From Pseudoalteromonas gelatinilytica (GTDB taxonomy: Bacteria > Pseudomonadota > Gammaproteobacteria > Enterobacterales > Alteromonadaceae): a stretch of DNA of 64,000 bases. The stretch is from contig NZ_LRRU01000002.1 of NCBI RefSeq assembly GCF_001641615.1, forward strand, positions 62,001-126,000, in the 5' to 3' direction. Below are positions 9,147 through 20,380 of the stretch, piece after piece. Numbering within the stretch: the stretch's first letter is position 1; each line of letters opens with the position of its first letter. The notes beneath the pieces are model-generated. The model worked only from the letters and a program-made list of their open reading frames with translations, was not told the origin of the DNA and ran no database searches. Position numbers and translations under genes: made by a program.

Positions 9147-9973
9147 AATAAATGCTCTCTAAATCGTTGCTGAGACTGCACAGGCATGTCTTGGCGAATT
9201 GTATTCAAGCGGTTTAAATCAAGCCCATGGCTGATAAACCCGGTACCAGAGGCAAGCTCACTGAGCGTTTCTCCCCATGGTGAAATAATTATGCTGTGGC
9301 CATAAGTGTGGCGGCCATTTTCGTGCTCGCCCCATTGTGCTGCAGCAACCACATAGCATTGTGTTTCGATTGCCCGCGCAGCTAATAAAATATGCCAATG
9401 AGCAGCACCGGTGACGGTGGTAAAGGCACTAGGCACTAAAATAATCTCAGCTCCTTGGCGCTGCATGGCAGTGAATAAGCCACTAAAACGTAGATCATAA
9501 CATACTGCTAAGCCAATTTTACCAAATGGCGAATCAACCACCACAATATCCTTGCCGGCTTCTGTCGCATCAGACTCACGGTAACTGCGCGTAGTGTCGG
9601 CAACATCCACATCAAATAAGTGAATTTTGTTGTATTGCGCAACCACATCACCTTGGTTGTTAAATAAAAACGAGGCCGCTAAATACTTACCATTTTGCTG
9701 TGAAACAGGCAGGGTGCCAGCGGCTAACCAAATATCATGTTGCTTACATAAATCGGCAAGTTTCGCTTTATATGCCTCACTTTGTAGACCTAATTGATAG
9801 CTAGCTTGGCTTTGCTTACTAAAGATTAAAAAGCTTTCGGGTAAACACACTAGCAATGGCCGAGTTGCAGGAAGCGTTGATAATGTCTGTGCTAGAAAAG
9901 CGAGGTTTTGCTCAGCATTCATACTTGAGCACATTTGTACTGCAACAACCTGTGGGTGAGGATTAGCCTTCAT
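9143..9973 (-). CDS. Carbon-nitrogen hydrolase (nitrilase superfamily, Nit/YbeM-like)
   Basis: 276 residues with the nitrilase catalytic triad: E46 in LPESF, K116 in [12 protein letters not shown]158 in [14 protein letters not shown]. The sequence [19 protein letters not shown] is typical of the Nit1/Nit2 branch, whose members hydrolyse deaminated glutathione or omega-amides such as alpha-ketoglutaramate. I infer amidase activity of that kind (metabolite repair) without knowing the substrate. It overlaps yhdP by 11 bases upstream and tldD by four downstream, so it is embedded in the cluster. In E. coli yhdP and tldD are direct neighbours without this gene. Confidence 0.93.
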   Translation of the reverse strand: MKANPHPQVVAVQMCSSMNAEQNLAFLAQTLSTLPATRPLLVCLPESFLIFSKQSQASYQLGLQSEAYKAKLADLCKQHDIWLAAGTLPVSQQNGKYLAASFLFNNQGDVVAQYNKIHLFDVDVADTTRSYRESDATEAGKDIVVVDSPFGKIGLAVCYDLRFSGLFTAMQRQGAEIILVPSAFTTVTGAAHWHILLAARAIETQCYVVAAAQWGEHENGRHTYGHSIIISPWGETLSELASGTGFISHGLDLNRLNTIRQDMPVQSQQRFREHLL

Positions 9974-12900
9974 TATTATCTAAACTCGCTGAAGATGCGG
10001 CATCTTTTAATTTTAATTGCGTCGACGACTGCGGCTGACTTTGCGCAGCTTGCGGTAACGTCACTTCACGGCTCTTACGATCCACTTCTTTCACAACTGG
10101 GTCATTCATACTGCCTGTTACTTTAAAGTTGATCTCTGAGATCACCCGCGCGGAGTGAATCACTTTATCGATTGCCAGCGCCGCAAGACCACTTACCGGG
10201 TTAACCATCCATGCCACAATCACTGGAATACTCGACGTCACCTGCGGTGCAACTGCTAGGTCGTAATCAATTTCAAAGGTATTTAAATTAGTGTGGCCTT
10301 TAATCGTTAAATCGGCAGGCACACCATCAAGTTTGGTATCTTGAGTGTAAGCAATGCCCTTTTCTAGCTGCATGGTGCCTTGCATACTGTTATAGAAAAA
10401 GCCTTTCGAGAATACATCTCTAAAATCGAGTTTCAGCTTACGCACTAACGAATCTAAACTCAGTAATGAGAATACTCGCGCACCACCATCACTTATTTCT
10501 GCAAGGTGCCCTTCACCTAAACGCCAATCTAATTCACCAGCTAAACTTGGTACATCAAAGCTATAAGGTGCGCCTTGCCAAGCAAGATCAAACTTAATAT
10601 TGGCATCTGAATCTTTTACTGTGGTGGTGATATCAAACTCATCAAATAACTCGCCAATATCGTCACTTTGTAAGTTACCACTAAAGCGTGTTTGCCCATC
10701 AGCAAATTGCCCTTTACCACGTAATACGTGATCGCCTTTGTCGATGACCAGCTCAGTAAACAAGAGTTTATCGTTCTCCCCAACTAAGCTACTTTTAATT
10801 TTATCGAGCTGATACTCAGCCACTTTACAATCTTCACAGTTAAACTCGATGGCTGGGACTCGGGTTAACCAGCTTAAATCTTCTGGTTCTGAGTCTTGCT
10901 CTGTTTGCTCTGCGACTTCGTTAAAATTAATACGCAGGTAGTCAGTAAAAATTTGAATTGGTCTGCGCGTTTCACCGGTTGGAATAAGTGCGTCGGCACG
11001 TAATTCTTTGGCATTTAGCTTTAGCTCTAAGTCTGATTGTTTTGGCGCTAAGCGAAATTCAAAATCATTAAAGTCGATATTGTGTAGTGCCAGTTTATTA
11101 AATTTACCCGTTACGTTGTTGAACGCCGGCATCACACTTGGCGCATCTGACTTAACTTTGGTAAGCGCAATAATCTGATCAATTAAGCCAAACCAAGGCA
11201 CTATTTCAGTTTCTGGTAAATCGATAGATACCGCAAAACCTTCACGATTAAGCCCTAAATCTTGTGCCCCCAAAATTAAATGGGCATTACTAAATTTCTT
11301 TTCGCCATTATCTAAAATCGCATTAAAGAATAACTGCTCATCGATATTTGCGGTGATCAAATTAGAGATATGGTCACCCTGCACGATCGCAGTTAATGCC
11401 CATTTCTGCTCTGCGCCTTTGTTATAAGGTGCAGGTAGCTGGCTAGTTACACCGATTAAATTACCACTCACATCGGCGCGGTAATTAAAGTCATTAGGTA
11501 AAAAGTTAAGCGACACATTTATATCAACATCACTTTGACCGCTTAAGTAACCGGCCAATAAACCATGGGCTTGTTCAATCAAAGGTTCAGCTTCAAGGGC
11601 CAGCTTTATCGCAATTTCGGCGCGATAGGTATCAGCCACATTTTCACTGTTGTAGTTGGCAGTAAGTGGCATGCCCATCCAATCTGCTTTGGCATTTTTT
11701 AAGTCGATTTTATCGTTATTAAACTTAACAATACCGGTCATGTGGTTAAGGGTGATACCTGGCTGTGCAAGGTAAACCGGAATATTAGCCAATTCAACTT
11801 CACCTATCGCATCAACATGACCCGAACGTAAATTAACTAACAACTCAATATCGGCAGTTGCTTCGCCTTGTGGTTGCACAACTTCAAAAACACTCGCCAA
11901 AGGCTTGGCAAGCGGAGTCGCCGTGAAGAAAGGATTAAGCTTATCGCCATGAGCACGTTTATTAATGGCAACTTTTAGGATTTCTGCATTCATTAAATCA
12001 GCAATACTGACATGGACACTCTCCCCTAGAGAGAGGTTAACCAGTTTGCCCGACTTACTATAGATATCCATGCGCTCATTTTCGAAATGTAAAATGACGT
12101 TGGCATCTTCAACTTCTGGCCAGCTTGGTGAAAACTTATACTTAGCGTTTTCAACATTCGCCAATACTTCAAATTGGCCTTGCTGCTCTTTGAACGGAAA
12201 TCCTTTAAATGGCCCTGAGAACAGCACTTGTGCCTTGTCTACTTCACCGCCTTTGATTGCCCCATTGAGGTAATTAACTAGGTTTTCGCTCATCACAGGT
12301 AACGGAAAATAATGCCCAGCGACTTTAGCATCCGCTGCGTAAGCTTCGGCATATAAATCTAACCGCGGCTCATCAGTCAGGCTTAGCATCATCTCTGCAG
12401 CCACAGTCACTTCGTCGTTATCAAGCCAAATATTATCGCTACTGATACGCCAGCCATCATCGTAATGGTGTAGGTCGAGTTCAACATTTAATTGATTGTA
12501 GGCAATATCTTGACTAAAGCTGCCATTGGTCAACAGTTGGTTATTCTCGCCATATAGCTGAATTCGACCAGCAGTTTGATTAATAAAGCCATCAACACGA
12601 ATAGCTTGTCCGCCCGGAATACCTTGTAGCGCCAGCCAATTAATTTGCTCGCCTTGGAACCAAAGCTGCCAGTTATCTTGTTGACCGAACTCAAGGTAGG
12701 CATCACTTAACTGACCATTGGGTTGACGCGCTAAAAACGGGGCAAGCACTTCAAAGTTACTTAACTGCGATAACTTTGCCAGCAATGCAAAATCAAATTG
12801 CTTTAACCAAATTTGACTTTTATCACCAAGTTGAGCTTCAAATTGTAAGGTCGGCCATTGTTTTAAATCGCTTTCAAAGGTGAGTCCGGTGCTTTTTAAG

Positions 12901-13820
12901 CGCCAGCCATTTTGCTTTGGAAATAAATGAAAACCACCTTCACTCAAGCTAATTTGATGTGCCTCTTGGTTTTGTTGCCAGTTGATGAAACTCGGTAGCC
13001 ACTGCACTTTCACATCGCTGATCAGGCCTTTCTCAAGGCTAAACCAGGTTTGTAAATTGATGTCGGAATTAAGCTGCTGCTTGTCGGTATTAATATATTG
13101 TGCAAGCCATTTAGACACATCGACATTCGCCGCTTGCACATAGATATCACCAGCCATGGTTTCGAGGGTCGAGCCATTCAATGCCATGCGGGCATCAAAG
13201 CTACCCACTGAAATTCCCGGTAACGCTAATGTGCCCGAACCTTGATGTTGCTCAGGGGTATTTTGCCAGACAATGTTCTCAAGGATCAGCTTACGCTCTT
13301 TACCGTCACTGAGGGTAAAGTTCAAACTGCTATCTTGCACCGCAAAGTGACCCGTTTCACCAAGGAACAGGTTTTCGATCAATTCTTTTTGTTCAAAACT
13401 GCCTGTTTGCTGGTTATTGCCCAGATCAAGCATGGTGGGTAAATCAACATCAGCATGAAAACCATTGATCACAAAGTAGCTTGATTTAAGCTGACGGGTT
13501 TTTATAGATTCCCATAAATTAACCTCAAGGCTTGCTTTATCGATGGTGAGTGCGATGGGTGAGGTTTGGTTATCTTCAAACGAAATATCTTCGATAACTA
13601 AAGCGGGTCCCTTACCCTGCCAGCTGGCTGAGATAGAACCAATCGCTAAATTTACGTCAAAGCGTTCATACAGAAACGCTTCAATATCATCTTTATAGTC
13701 ATTCGCGTAAGGCAGTGAGTACTTCACTAGCGAGACAATAACGGCCAGCAGTACGAGAGTGATAGCAAAGACTTGCCATAACTTACGTAAACAATAAAAG
13801 CAGACCGTTTTTGCCTTCAT
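9963..13820 (-). CDS. yhdP: YhdP-family AsmA-like envelope protein
   Basis: 1285 residues, close to the 1266 of E. coli YhdP. One membrane segment lies near the N-terminus (about residues 15-35, VFAITLVLLAVIVSLVKY). A very long periplasmic region rich in beta strands follows (DUF3971 then AsmA-like C-terminal domain, the latter ending around SIPVIVAWMVNPVSGLAALAIDKVI). YhdP belongs to the AsmA-like bridge proteins implicated, with TamB and YdbH, in phospholipid transport to the outer membrane. The rng stop and the yhdP start overlap as TAATG, and the gene overlaps the nitrilase by 11 bases. All this points to one transcript from mreB or rng onward. Confidence 0.95.
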   Translation of the reverse strand: MKAKTVCFYCLRKLWQVFAITLVLLAVIVSLVKYSLPYANDYKDDIEAFLYERFDVNLAIGSISASWQGKGPALVIEDISFEDNQTSPIALTIDKASLEVNLWESIKTRQLKSSYFVINGFHADVDLPTMLDLGNNQQTGSFEQKELIENLFLGETGHFAVQDSSLNFTLSDGKERKLILENIVWQNTPEQHQGSGTLALPGISVGSFDARMALNGSTLETMAGDIYVQAANVDVSKWLAQYINTDKQQLNSDINLQTWFSLEKGLISDVKVQWLPSFINWQQNQEAHQISLSEGGFHLFPKQNGWRLKSTGLTFESDLKQWPTLQFEAQLGDKSQIWLKQFDFALLAKLSQLSNFEVLAPFLARQPNGQLSDAYLEFGQQDNWQLWFQGEQINWLALQGIPGGQAIRVDGFINQTAGRIQLYGENNQLLTNGSFSQDIAYNQLNVELDLHHYDDGWRISSDNIWLDNDEVTVAAEMMLSLTDEPRLDLYAEAYAADAKVAGHYFPLPVMSENLVNYLNGAIKGGEVDKAQVLFSGPFKGFPFKEQQGQFEVLANVENAKYKFSPSWPEVEDANVILHFENERMDIYSKSGKLVNLSLGESVHVSIADLMNAEILKVAINKRAHGDKLNPFFTATPLAKPLASVFEVVQPQGEATADIELLVNLRSGHVDAIGEVELANIPVYLAQPGITLNHMTGIVKFNNDKIDLKNAKADWMGMPLTANYNSENVADTYRAEIAIKLALEAEPLIEQAHGLLAGYLSGQSDVDINVSLNFLPNDFNYRADVSGNLIGVTSQLPAPYNKGAEQKWALTAIVQGDHISNLITANIDEQLFFNAILDNGEKKFSNAHLILGAQDLGLNREGFAVSIDLPETEIVPWFGLIDQIIALTKVKSDAPSVMPAFNNVTGKFNKLALHNIDFNDFEFRLAPKQSDLELKLNAKELRADALIPTGETRRPIQIFTDYLRINFNEVAEQTEQDSEPEDLSWLTRVPAIEFNCEDCKVAEYQLDKIKSSLVGENDKLLFTELVIDKGDHVLRGKGQFADGQTRFSGNLQSDDIGELFDEFDITTTVKDSDANIKFDLAWQGAPYSFDVPSLAGELDWRLGEGHLAEISDGGARVFSLLSLDSLVRKLKLDFRDVFSKGFFYNSMQGTMQLEKGIAYTQDTKLDGVPADLTIKGHTNLNTFEIDYDLAVAPQVTSSIPVIVAWMVNPVSGLAALAIDKVIHSARVISEINFKVTGSMNDPVVKEVDRKSREVTLPQAAQSQPQSSTQLKLKDAASSASLDNNEG

Positions 13821-15292
13821 TACATCATTACCACATCAAACTGTTCTTGGTTGTATAAACTCTCTGTTTGAATACTGACTTGCTTACCAATAAATAGTTC
13901 CAGCTCGGCAAGGTTGTGGTATTCATCATTGATCAGTGCTTCACTTACCGATGGAGAGGCATAAACCATAAACTTATCAGCTGCATAAGCACGGTTTACC
14001 CTAACAATTTCACGCAAGATTTCGTAGCAAACTGTTTCTACGGTTTTTTGTGAACCACGCCCCGAACACGCAGGGCATACATCACAAAGGATATGCTCTA
14101 AGCTTTCGCGGGTACGTTTTCGGGTCATCTCTACTAAGCCTAGTGCAGATAGGCCATTTATGTTGGCTTTTGCACGATCTTTTGCGAGCGCTGACTCAAG
14201 CGAATGCAAGACTCGGCGTTTGTGCTCATCACTGATCATATCGATGAAATCGATAATAATGATGCCGCCTAAGTTACGTAAACGCAGCTGACGGGCAATG
14301 GCAGACGTTGCTTCGATATTAGTATTAAAAATGGTTTCTTCGAGGTTACGATGACCAACAAATGCCCCGGTATTGACATCAACGGTTGTCATCGCTTCAG
14401 TTTGGTCGATAATTAAATAACCGCCTGATTTAAGCTCAACTTTACGGTGTAGCGCTTTTTGAATTTCGGTTTCAACATCGAACAAATCGAAAATAGGTCG
14501 CTCACCCGGGTAATATTCAAGTGCTCCCGATAAGATAGGCACAAACTCTTCAGTAAACTCTTTAAGCTCTTGATACGTTAATTTAGAGTCAACACGGATA
14601 CGCTCCATGTCTTCGCCTACGTAGTCACGTAGCGTACGAAACGCCAGTGTTAAGTCTTCATGCAAAATGCTTTCTTTACTGATCTTTTTACGCTTAGTGA
14701 CGATTTTTTGCCACAGCTTTTTTAAGAATTCCGCATCATGACGTAGCTCTGCTTCAGACGCCCCTTCAGCCGCTGTACGAACAATAAAGCTGCCATCTTC
14801 GTCGCCATACTCAGCAACAATTTTCTTTAAGCGTAAACGTTCTTCTTCAGTTTCGATGCGCTGGCTTACACCCACATGTGTTGCATCTGGCATAAACACT
14901 AAGTAGCGAGAAGGAATAGTGATATCGGTCGTTAAACGTGCGCCTTTGGTGCCCAGAGGATCTTTAACCACTTGCACCATGATGTATTGACCTTGGCGCA
15001 CAAGCTCACGGATATCTTGTACTTTTTTGATTGGCTGCTCATCAACACCTTCTACAATTGAGGCGCTGTTAACAATGTCTGAGGCATGTAAAAAGGCCGC
15101 CTTATCTAAGCCTATGTCGACAAACGCAGCCTGCATACCCGGAAGTACGCGACTAATTTTACCTAAGTAAATATTGCCCACGATTCCAAGGTTGCCAATT
15201 CGCTCTAGTTGGATCTCTTGCAGTACGCCGTTTTCAATTAGCGCAACGCGACTTTCGCTCGGTGTAACGTTGATCAGTAATTCAGTGCTCAT
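13820..15292 (-). CDS. rng: Ribonuclease G
   Basis: 490 residues, against 489 in E. coli. An endoribonuclease that matures the 5' end of 16S rRNA and decays some mRNAs. The N-terminal S1 RNA-binding domain is around VGNIYLGKISRVLPGMQAAF. The catalytic DNase I-like domain carries the metal-binding aspartates in TTVDVNTGAFVG and IIIDFIDM. The zinc-link CPAC is in the block CDVCPACSGRG at about residue 405. It lacks the long C-terminal scaffold of RNase E, which separates it from rne. It starts one base after the maf stop and overlaps yhdP by one base. Confidence 0.97.
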   Translation of the reverse strand: MSTELLINVTPSESRVALIENGVLQEIQLERIGNLGIVGNIYLGKISRVLPGMQAAFVDIGLDKAAFLHASDIVNSASIVEGVDEQPIKKVQDIRELVRQGQYIMVQVVKDPLGTKGARLTTDITIPSRYLVFMPDATHVGVSQRIETEEERLRLKKIVAEYGDEDGSFIVRTAAEGASEAELRHDAEFLKKLWQKIVTKRKKISKESILHEDLTLAFRTLRDYVGEDMERIRVDSKLTYQELKEFTEEFVPILSGALEYYPGERPIFDLFDVETEIQKALHRKVELKSGGYLIIDQTEAMTTVDVNTGAFVGHRNLEETIFNTNIEATSAIARQLRLRNLGGIIIIDFIDMISDEHKRRVLHSLESALAKDRAKANINGLSALGLVEMTRKRTRESLEHILCDVCPACSGRGSQKTVETVCYEILREIVRVNRAYAADKFMVYASPSVSEALINDEYHNLAELELFIGKQVSIQTESLYNQEQFDVVMM

Positions 15293-15293
15293 G

Positions 15294-15863
15294 TTACCCT
15301 CTTAAAAATTCGTTTAATAACAGCTCTGTCTCATATAAAGGTAAGCCGACAACCGCAAAATAGCTACCCGAAATATGGCTAACGAAGCGCCCACCTAGGC
15401 CTTGTATACCATAACCACCGGCTTTATCTTGTGGCTCGCCACTGTGCCAGTAAGCATCAATTTCAGCATCACTAAGTGGCTTGAATGTAACATCGGTGAT
15501 CACAAGACAACTTTTTACTTGCTCACTATCAGCAATTGCCACAGCCGTCATGACTTGATGAGTGCGGCCAGATAAGCGCTTCATGGTGGCGGTAAAATCA
15601 GTTTGGTCTAGCGGTTTACCAAGTGCAGTGTCATCAATGACAACCACGGTATCACTGCCAAGCACTGGACGGTCTGTGTAACCCATAGCAACGCCCGATT
15701 GTGCCTTGAGTCTGGCTAGGCGCTCTACATAATCACGAGGGGCTTCGTTTGGGAATTGGCTTTCATCAGCATCAACGCTAAATTGAGAAAACTCAACGCC
15801 AAGTTGGCTGAGCAACTCTTTTCGGCGCGGTGATGCAGACGCCAAATAAATTGCGGTTTGCAT
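15294..15863 (-). CDS. maf: Maf-family nucleoside triphosphate pyrophosphatase (YhdE type)
   Basis: 189 residues. The phosphate-binding start IYLASASPRRKELLSQLG, the DADES motif (VDADESQFP) and VLGSDTVV are Maf signatures. The YhdE branch hydrolyses dTTP, UTP and modified pyrimidine nucleotides, and overproduction blocks septation in other bacteria. Its position between mreD and rng is the same as yhdE in E. coli, which supports this subfamily over YceF. Its ATG overlaps the mreD stop by one base. Confidence 0.95.
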   Translation of the reverse strand: MQTAIYLASASPRRKELLSQLGVEFSQFSVDADESQFPNEAPRDYVERLARLKAQSGVAMGYTDRPVLGSDTVVVIDDTALGKPLDQTDFTATMKRLSGRTHQVMTAVAIADSEQVKSCLVITDVTFKPLSDAEIDAYWHSGEPQDKAGGYGIQGLGGRFVSHISGSYFAVVGLPLYETELLLNEFLRG

Positions 15864-16342
15864 TATCTAATCCTGAAATGACGGCGATATTTACGCAAAA
15901 TTAAGAATATCCACCACCAACAAAGCATGCCGGTTAGCACTGGCCACATATAATGCGGGCTAAAATAAACGCCCATTAAAAAGTGGTTTAGCCAAAATTG
16001 CATTAGGTGGTAAAGCGTTAAAAACAAAGCAATTAAAATGCTTTGCTGCCATAAAGAAAAGTTTCTAATTTTTTGGAAGTTACTCGCAGTGATAAATATA
16101 CACACCGAATAAGTCAGTGAGTTCACACCGAGAGGCGAGCCAGAGGCAAGGTCCATCAATAACCCAACGACCCAAGCTGTGCCAATATTTAAACGATGCG
16201 GCACCGCTAACGACCAATACATTAAAACCATCAACACCCAATCTGGGCGGTATGGTTCAAACGAAATTGGTAACGGCATTAGTGCCATTACCAATGCAAA
16301 GAAGATACTGATAGCAATCAGCAAAGAGTGACGACTATTCAT
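15863..16342 (-). CDS. mreD: Rod-shape determining membrane protein MreD
   Basis: 159 residues from the ATG at 16342 (MNSRHSLLIAISIFFALV), close to the 162 of E. coli MreD. A longer frame runs upstream to 16450 inside mreC, but the family start and the usual short overlap fit 16342. The protein is almost wholly hydrophobic with about five membrane segments, including SLLIAISIFFALVMALMPLP and QSILIALFLTLYHLMQF. The conserved block is YRPDWVLMVLMYWSLAVPHR. It belongs to the elongasome, linking MreBC to RodA/PBP2. It overlaps the end of mreC by eight bases. Confidence 0.94.
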   Translation of the reverse strand: MNSRHSLLIAISIFFALVMALMPLPISFEPYRPDWVLMVLMYWSLAVPHRLNIGTAWVVGLLMDLASGSPLGVNSLTYSVCIFITASNFQKIRNFSLWQQSILIALFLTLYHLMQFWLNHFLMGVYFSPHYMWPVLTGMLCWWWIFLILRKYRRHFRIR

Positions 16343-17176
16343 TGCTGATGCTCTCCTGCTGATTGCGCCACAGCACAACCAATAAGCGAATACGGTCAAG
16401 TTGCGCAATTGGCTCAGCATAAACTTGTGCGAATGGACGCCCTTCATCACGGTTAATTTCGGTCACCACGGCAACCGGATAACCTTCTGGGAAGGTGCCA
16501 CCAAGACCAGACGTAACCAAGATATCGCCAATGCGAACATCAAGGCTATGCGGTACATGCGATAGCTTTACCACGTTGATTTTGCCAATGCCCTCAACCA
16601 CGGTACGCACATCGTTACGTAAAATACGCACAGGTGTGGCGTGGGTTGTATCAGTCATCAGCAGTACGCGAGAAGTCGTCGACCCGACTTGGGTGATTTG
16701 CCCCACTACCCCCATTTCATCAATCACTGCTTGGCCTTCACTTAGACCATCCGTTGTACCACGGTTAATAACCACTTGGTGGCTATACGGGTTTGAATGA
16801 ACAGAGAGGACTTGTGCAATGATTTTACGATTTGATTGCTTAGCCGATGAACCGAGTAAAGCGCGTAATTTATCGTTTTCACGAGATAAAAATGACAGTT
16901 GTTGTAGTTGTTCGCTTTGTAATAACTGCTTCTTTTTTAACGCTTCATTTTCGGTTAATAGCTGTTCGCGGGTATGCAGATTCTTCGCGCCAATACTAAA
17001 TAGCTCATACGGCAAATTGGCAAGATAAATAAGTGGGCTAACTAGGGTATTTAGACTGGTGCGAATTGTTGTACCACCTTGAGTGTAGCGATCGCCCACG
17101 ATCAACACGACACTCAAAAGCACTGCGACAAAAAGTCGCAGCTGCAAAGAGATGGTACGACCAAACAGTAACTTCA

Positions 17177-17177
<1 letters not shown>
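16335..17177 (-). CDS. mreC: Rod-shape determining protein MreC
   Basis: 280 residues. An N-terminal membrane segment (about residues 12-30, LRLFVAVLLSVVLIVGDRY) is followed by a coiled coil around residues 65-105 (LLTENEALKKKQLLQSEQL) and a periplasmic double beta-barrel domain (AQVLSVHSNPYSHQVVINRG; GVVGQITQVGSTTSRVLLMT). MreC organises the elongasome in the periplasm and activates PBP2. The mreB stop and mreC start share a base (TAATG), so the two are co-translated. The length is somewhat below the E. coli protein (367) because the variable C-terminal tail is short. Confidence 0.96.
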
Positions 17178-18277
<1,100 letters not shown>

Positions 18278-18317
18278 CTAATCATGAAAAAGCGCAACTG
18301 CTTTAATTAAATTGCTA

Positions 18318-18346
18318 AAAAAGGAAGCATCCATTGCTTCCTTTTT
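18318..18346 (-). terminator. Intrinsic terminator of the SUMF1-like gene
   Basis: Twelve-base stem AAAAAGGAAGCA/TGCTTCCTTTTT with a five-base loop and flanking A/T run, seven bases beyond the stop codon at 18353. It separates this gene from mreB. Confidence 0.92.
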
Positions 18347-18352
18347 AAATTC

Positions 18353-20380
18353 TTATCGTTCGCGTACTAAACGGAAACCGATATAGTTTGCACGAAAATC
18401 TGGCGCTAAGATTAAGCGCGTTGAAACGCGTGCTAGGCTAGGAGCAAAATTCCATGCACCGCCTCGAACAGCCACATCAGACTGTCCTGACTTTTTGTTA
18501 GTCCATTCCCACACATTACCTACTGTATCGTATAGGCCAAATGCGTTAGGAGAAAACGACCCTGTTGGTGCTGCGCTCTTGTTTGACCATTCGCTACCAC
18601 ACCAGCCACAGTTCGCTAGATTCTTACCAATTTCGTTACCCCAAGGGTATTCAGTTTCTTTACCTGCACGTGCAGCGTATTCCCACTCAACCTCGTTTGG
18701 TAAACGAAATAGCTGACCTGTTTGACCCGATAACCAATCTGCATACGCTTTGGCATCGTTATAAGTTAAACAAACCGCCGGAAAATCACTTTCTTGATCA
18801 AAGCCTGGGTTACGCCAGTTTAGAGTTGCTTCCCATACTGGTTCACCATTTAAGTAATACGCACAGCCGCGATCTTTTTCTGCTTCTGTTTTGTAGCCTG
18901 TATTCGCAACGAATTGCTCATACTCACCAACGCTCACTTCTTTGCTTTGCATTGCAAATGAACTTGCAATCGTTTTTTCTACTACTGGGCGCTCATTCGC
19001 TAAACCATTACCGTTAATATCACCCATTTTAAATTTACCAGCAGGGATAACCACAATGCTGGCAGAACTGGTTTTACTAACAATACTCGCAACAGGTGCT
19101 GTGACTGGTTGCTCTGGTACCGCAGTCACTTCTGCAACAACAGGTTCAGGCACTTTTACTAGGTTTGCATTAATGGTTTGTGCTTTACGCAGATCAATTC
19201 GCGCTTTGTAGCTTTTATAGCCACGTTTGCGAATTTCAATATCATGAAAACCTTTTGGTAATGATGTCGTTAACCTAGTTGCGCCATAGCTCACACCATC
19301 AATAAACACTTCGTCATCATAAACATTTGAGCGCAGTGTTATTTCAACCATTTTAGATTTTTTTAGATCAGGTAATGGTTCAACCTTTACTGGCTTTTTT
19401 ACAGAGTAATCGCTTACTGGTTGTTCGCTCATACGCGAAACCGATACCACCTGGCTATTATCCTGAGAGTCACTGAATGTTAACTGACTATCAGAATATG
19501 TGGTGCCGTAGTTTGGCTGAAAGTTACCTGCCAGTGGCGAGCCATAATCTGCACAAAAACGGTTATCTAAATTAAGTAAGCTGCATAAACGGCTGCTGTT
19601 TACGTCACCGCGCATCGTCACACTTAAGTTAACGTTGTAGTTACCTTGGCCACTGAAAGCACTGTTCACTACATGACTACTTAAAATCTTAACTTGTGCA
19701 CCAGCAAGGTTACGTTTTGGTTCAACTAAACGCTCTTCAGTTAAGTTAGCAAAAATTTGGTCTACAAAACGTTTAGTGGCTTTTTGTAAGCCCATTTGCT
19801 GACCACGCTGCTCACAGGCAGCAAGTGTTTCGGTGCGCTTACAGTTAATTGTGTGATTAACCTCTAACGTACCTTCACGCGTAAACTCATTACGTAAACG
19901 TTCAACACGTGCCGTTGCTAACTGCTCTTTTAAACTTTCTAAGGTGTTTAACTGGGTATGCTTTGATACACGAATTTGCTCGATATCTTTTCTATGCGAA
20001 GCAATTGCCGCCAATTGCATCGAAATATCATCTTTGTTTTGTTTATGATCAACCACCGCTTTTTGATAACGCGATTGTGCATTACTGATATCAAGCGTTG
20101 GGTCATCAATCAGTCGGCGATACATCTCGTTCATTGCATCTAGCGCTTGATTCTTTTCTTTGTCTAGCTCTGTTGAGCGGGCGCGCAATAATTCGAGTTG
20201 TTTTTGTAACTGACTTTCTTCTTTTAGGTGTTTTTCGAGGATTAGGGTCGAGTTATCGTATTCGGCTTGTTTTTTACTGATCTCTGATTCAATGCCAGTT
20301 ACCGTAGCAGTATCTTGTGCAAATGCACTAGTTGCTAGCAAACTAACTGAAATTAACAGAGATAAAGGAGCAATTCGCAT
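18353..20380 (-). CDS. Exported coiled-coil, PEGA and SUMF1-like (formylglycine-generating-enzyme fold) protein
   Basis: About 675 residues from the ATG at 20380 (MRIAPLSLLISVSLLATSAFA is a clear signal peptide cut before QDTATV). In-frame starts at 20389 and a TTG at 20395 are possible. Residues about 25-175 form a long coiled coil. A middle region follows with two cysteine pairs, then a PEGA-like beta domain at about 345-410 (VFIDGVSYGATRLTTSLPKG). The last 230 residues are a SUMF1 fold (IPAGKFKMGD; FRLPNEVEWEYAARAG; AFGLYDTVGNVWEWT; YIGFRLVRER). True formylglycine-generating enzymes have two cysteines near the end (pattern C-x4-C after RGGS); here the equivalent stretch is GGAWNFAPSLARVSTRL, with none. 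It is therefore probably a binding or structural module in the periplasm, not a sulfatase activator. It is monocistronic, upstream of mreB. Confidence 0.85.
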   Translation of the reverse strand: MRIAPLSLLISVSLLATSAFAQDTATVTGIESEISKKQAEYDNSTLILEKHLKEESQLQKQLELLRARSTELDKEKNQALDAMNEMYRRLIDDPTLDISNAQSRYQKAVVDHKQNKDDISMQLAAIASHRKDIEQIRVSKHTQLNTLESLKEQLATARVERLRNEFTREGTLEVNHTINCKRTETLAACEQRGQQMGLQKATKRFVDQIFANLTEERLVEPKRNLAGAQVKILSSHVVNSAFSGQGNYNVNLSVTMRGDVNSSRLCSLLNLDNRFCADYGSPLAGNFQPNYGTTYSDSQLTFSDSQDNSQVVSVSRMSEQPVSDYSVKKPVKVEPLPDLKKSKMVEITLRSNVYDDEVFIDGVSYGATRLTTSLPKGFHDIEIRKRGYKSYKARIDLRKAQTINANLVKVPEPVVAEVTAVPEQPVTAPVASIVSKTSSASIVVIPAGKFKMGDINGNGLANERPVVEKTIASSFAMQSKEVSVGEYEQFVANTGYKTEAEKDRGCAYYLNGEPVWEATLNWRNPGFDQESDFPAVCLTYNDAKAYADWLSGQTGQLFRLPNEVEWEYAARAGKETEYPWGNEIGKNLANCGWCGSEWSNKSAAPTGSFSPNAFGLYDTVGNVWEWTNKKSGQSDVAVRGGAWNFAPSLARVSTRLILAPDFRANYIGFRLVRER

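Noticed and set aside
18565..19017. Plus-strand frame of 150 residues inside the SUMF1-like gene
   Set aside because: It lies opposite the conserved SUMF1 core and shows no plausible domain or start signal.
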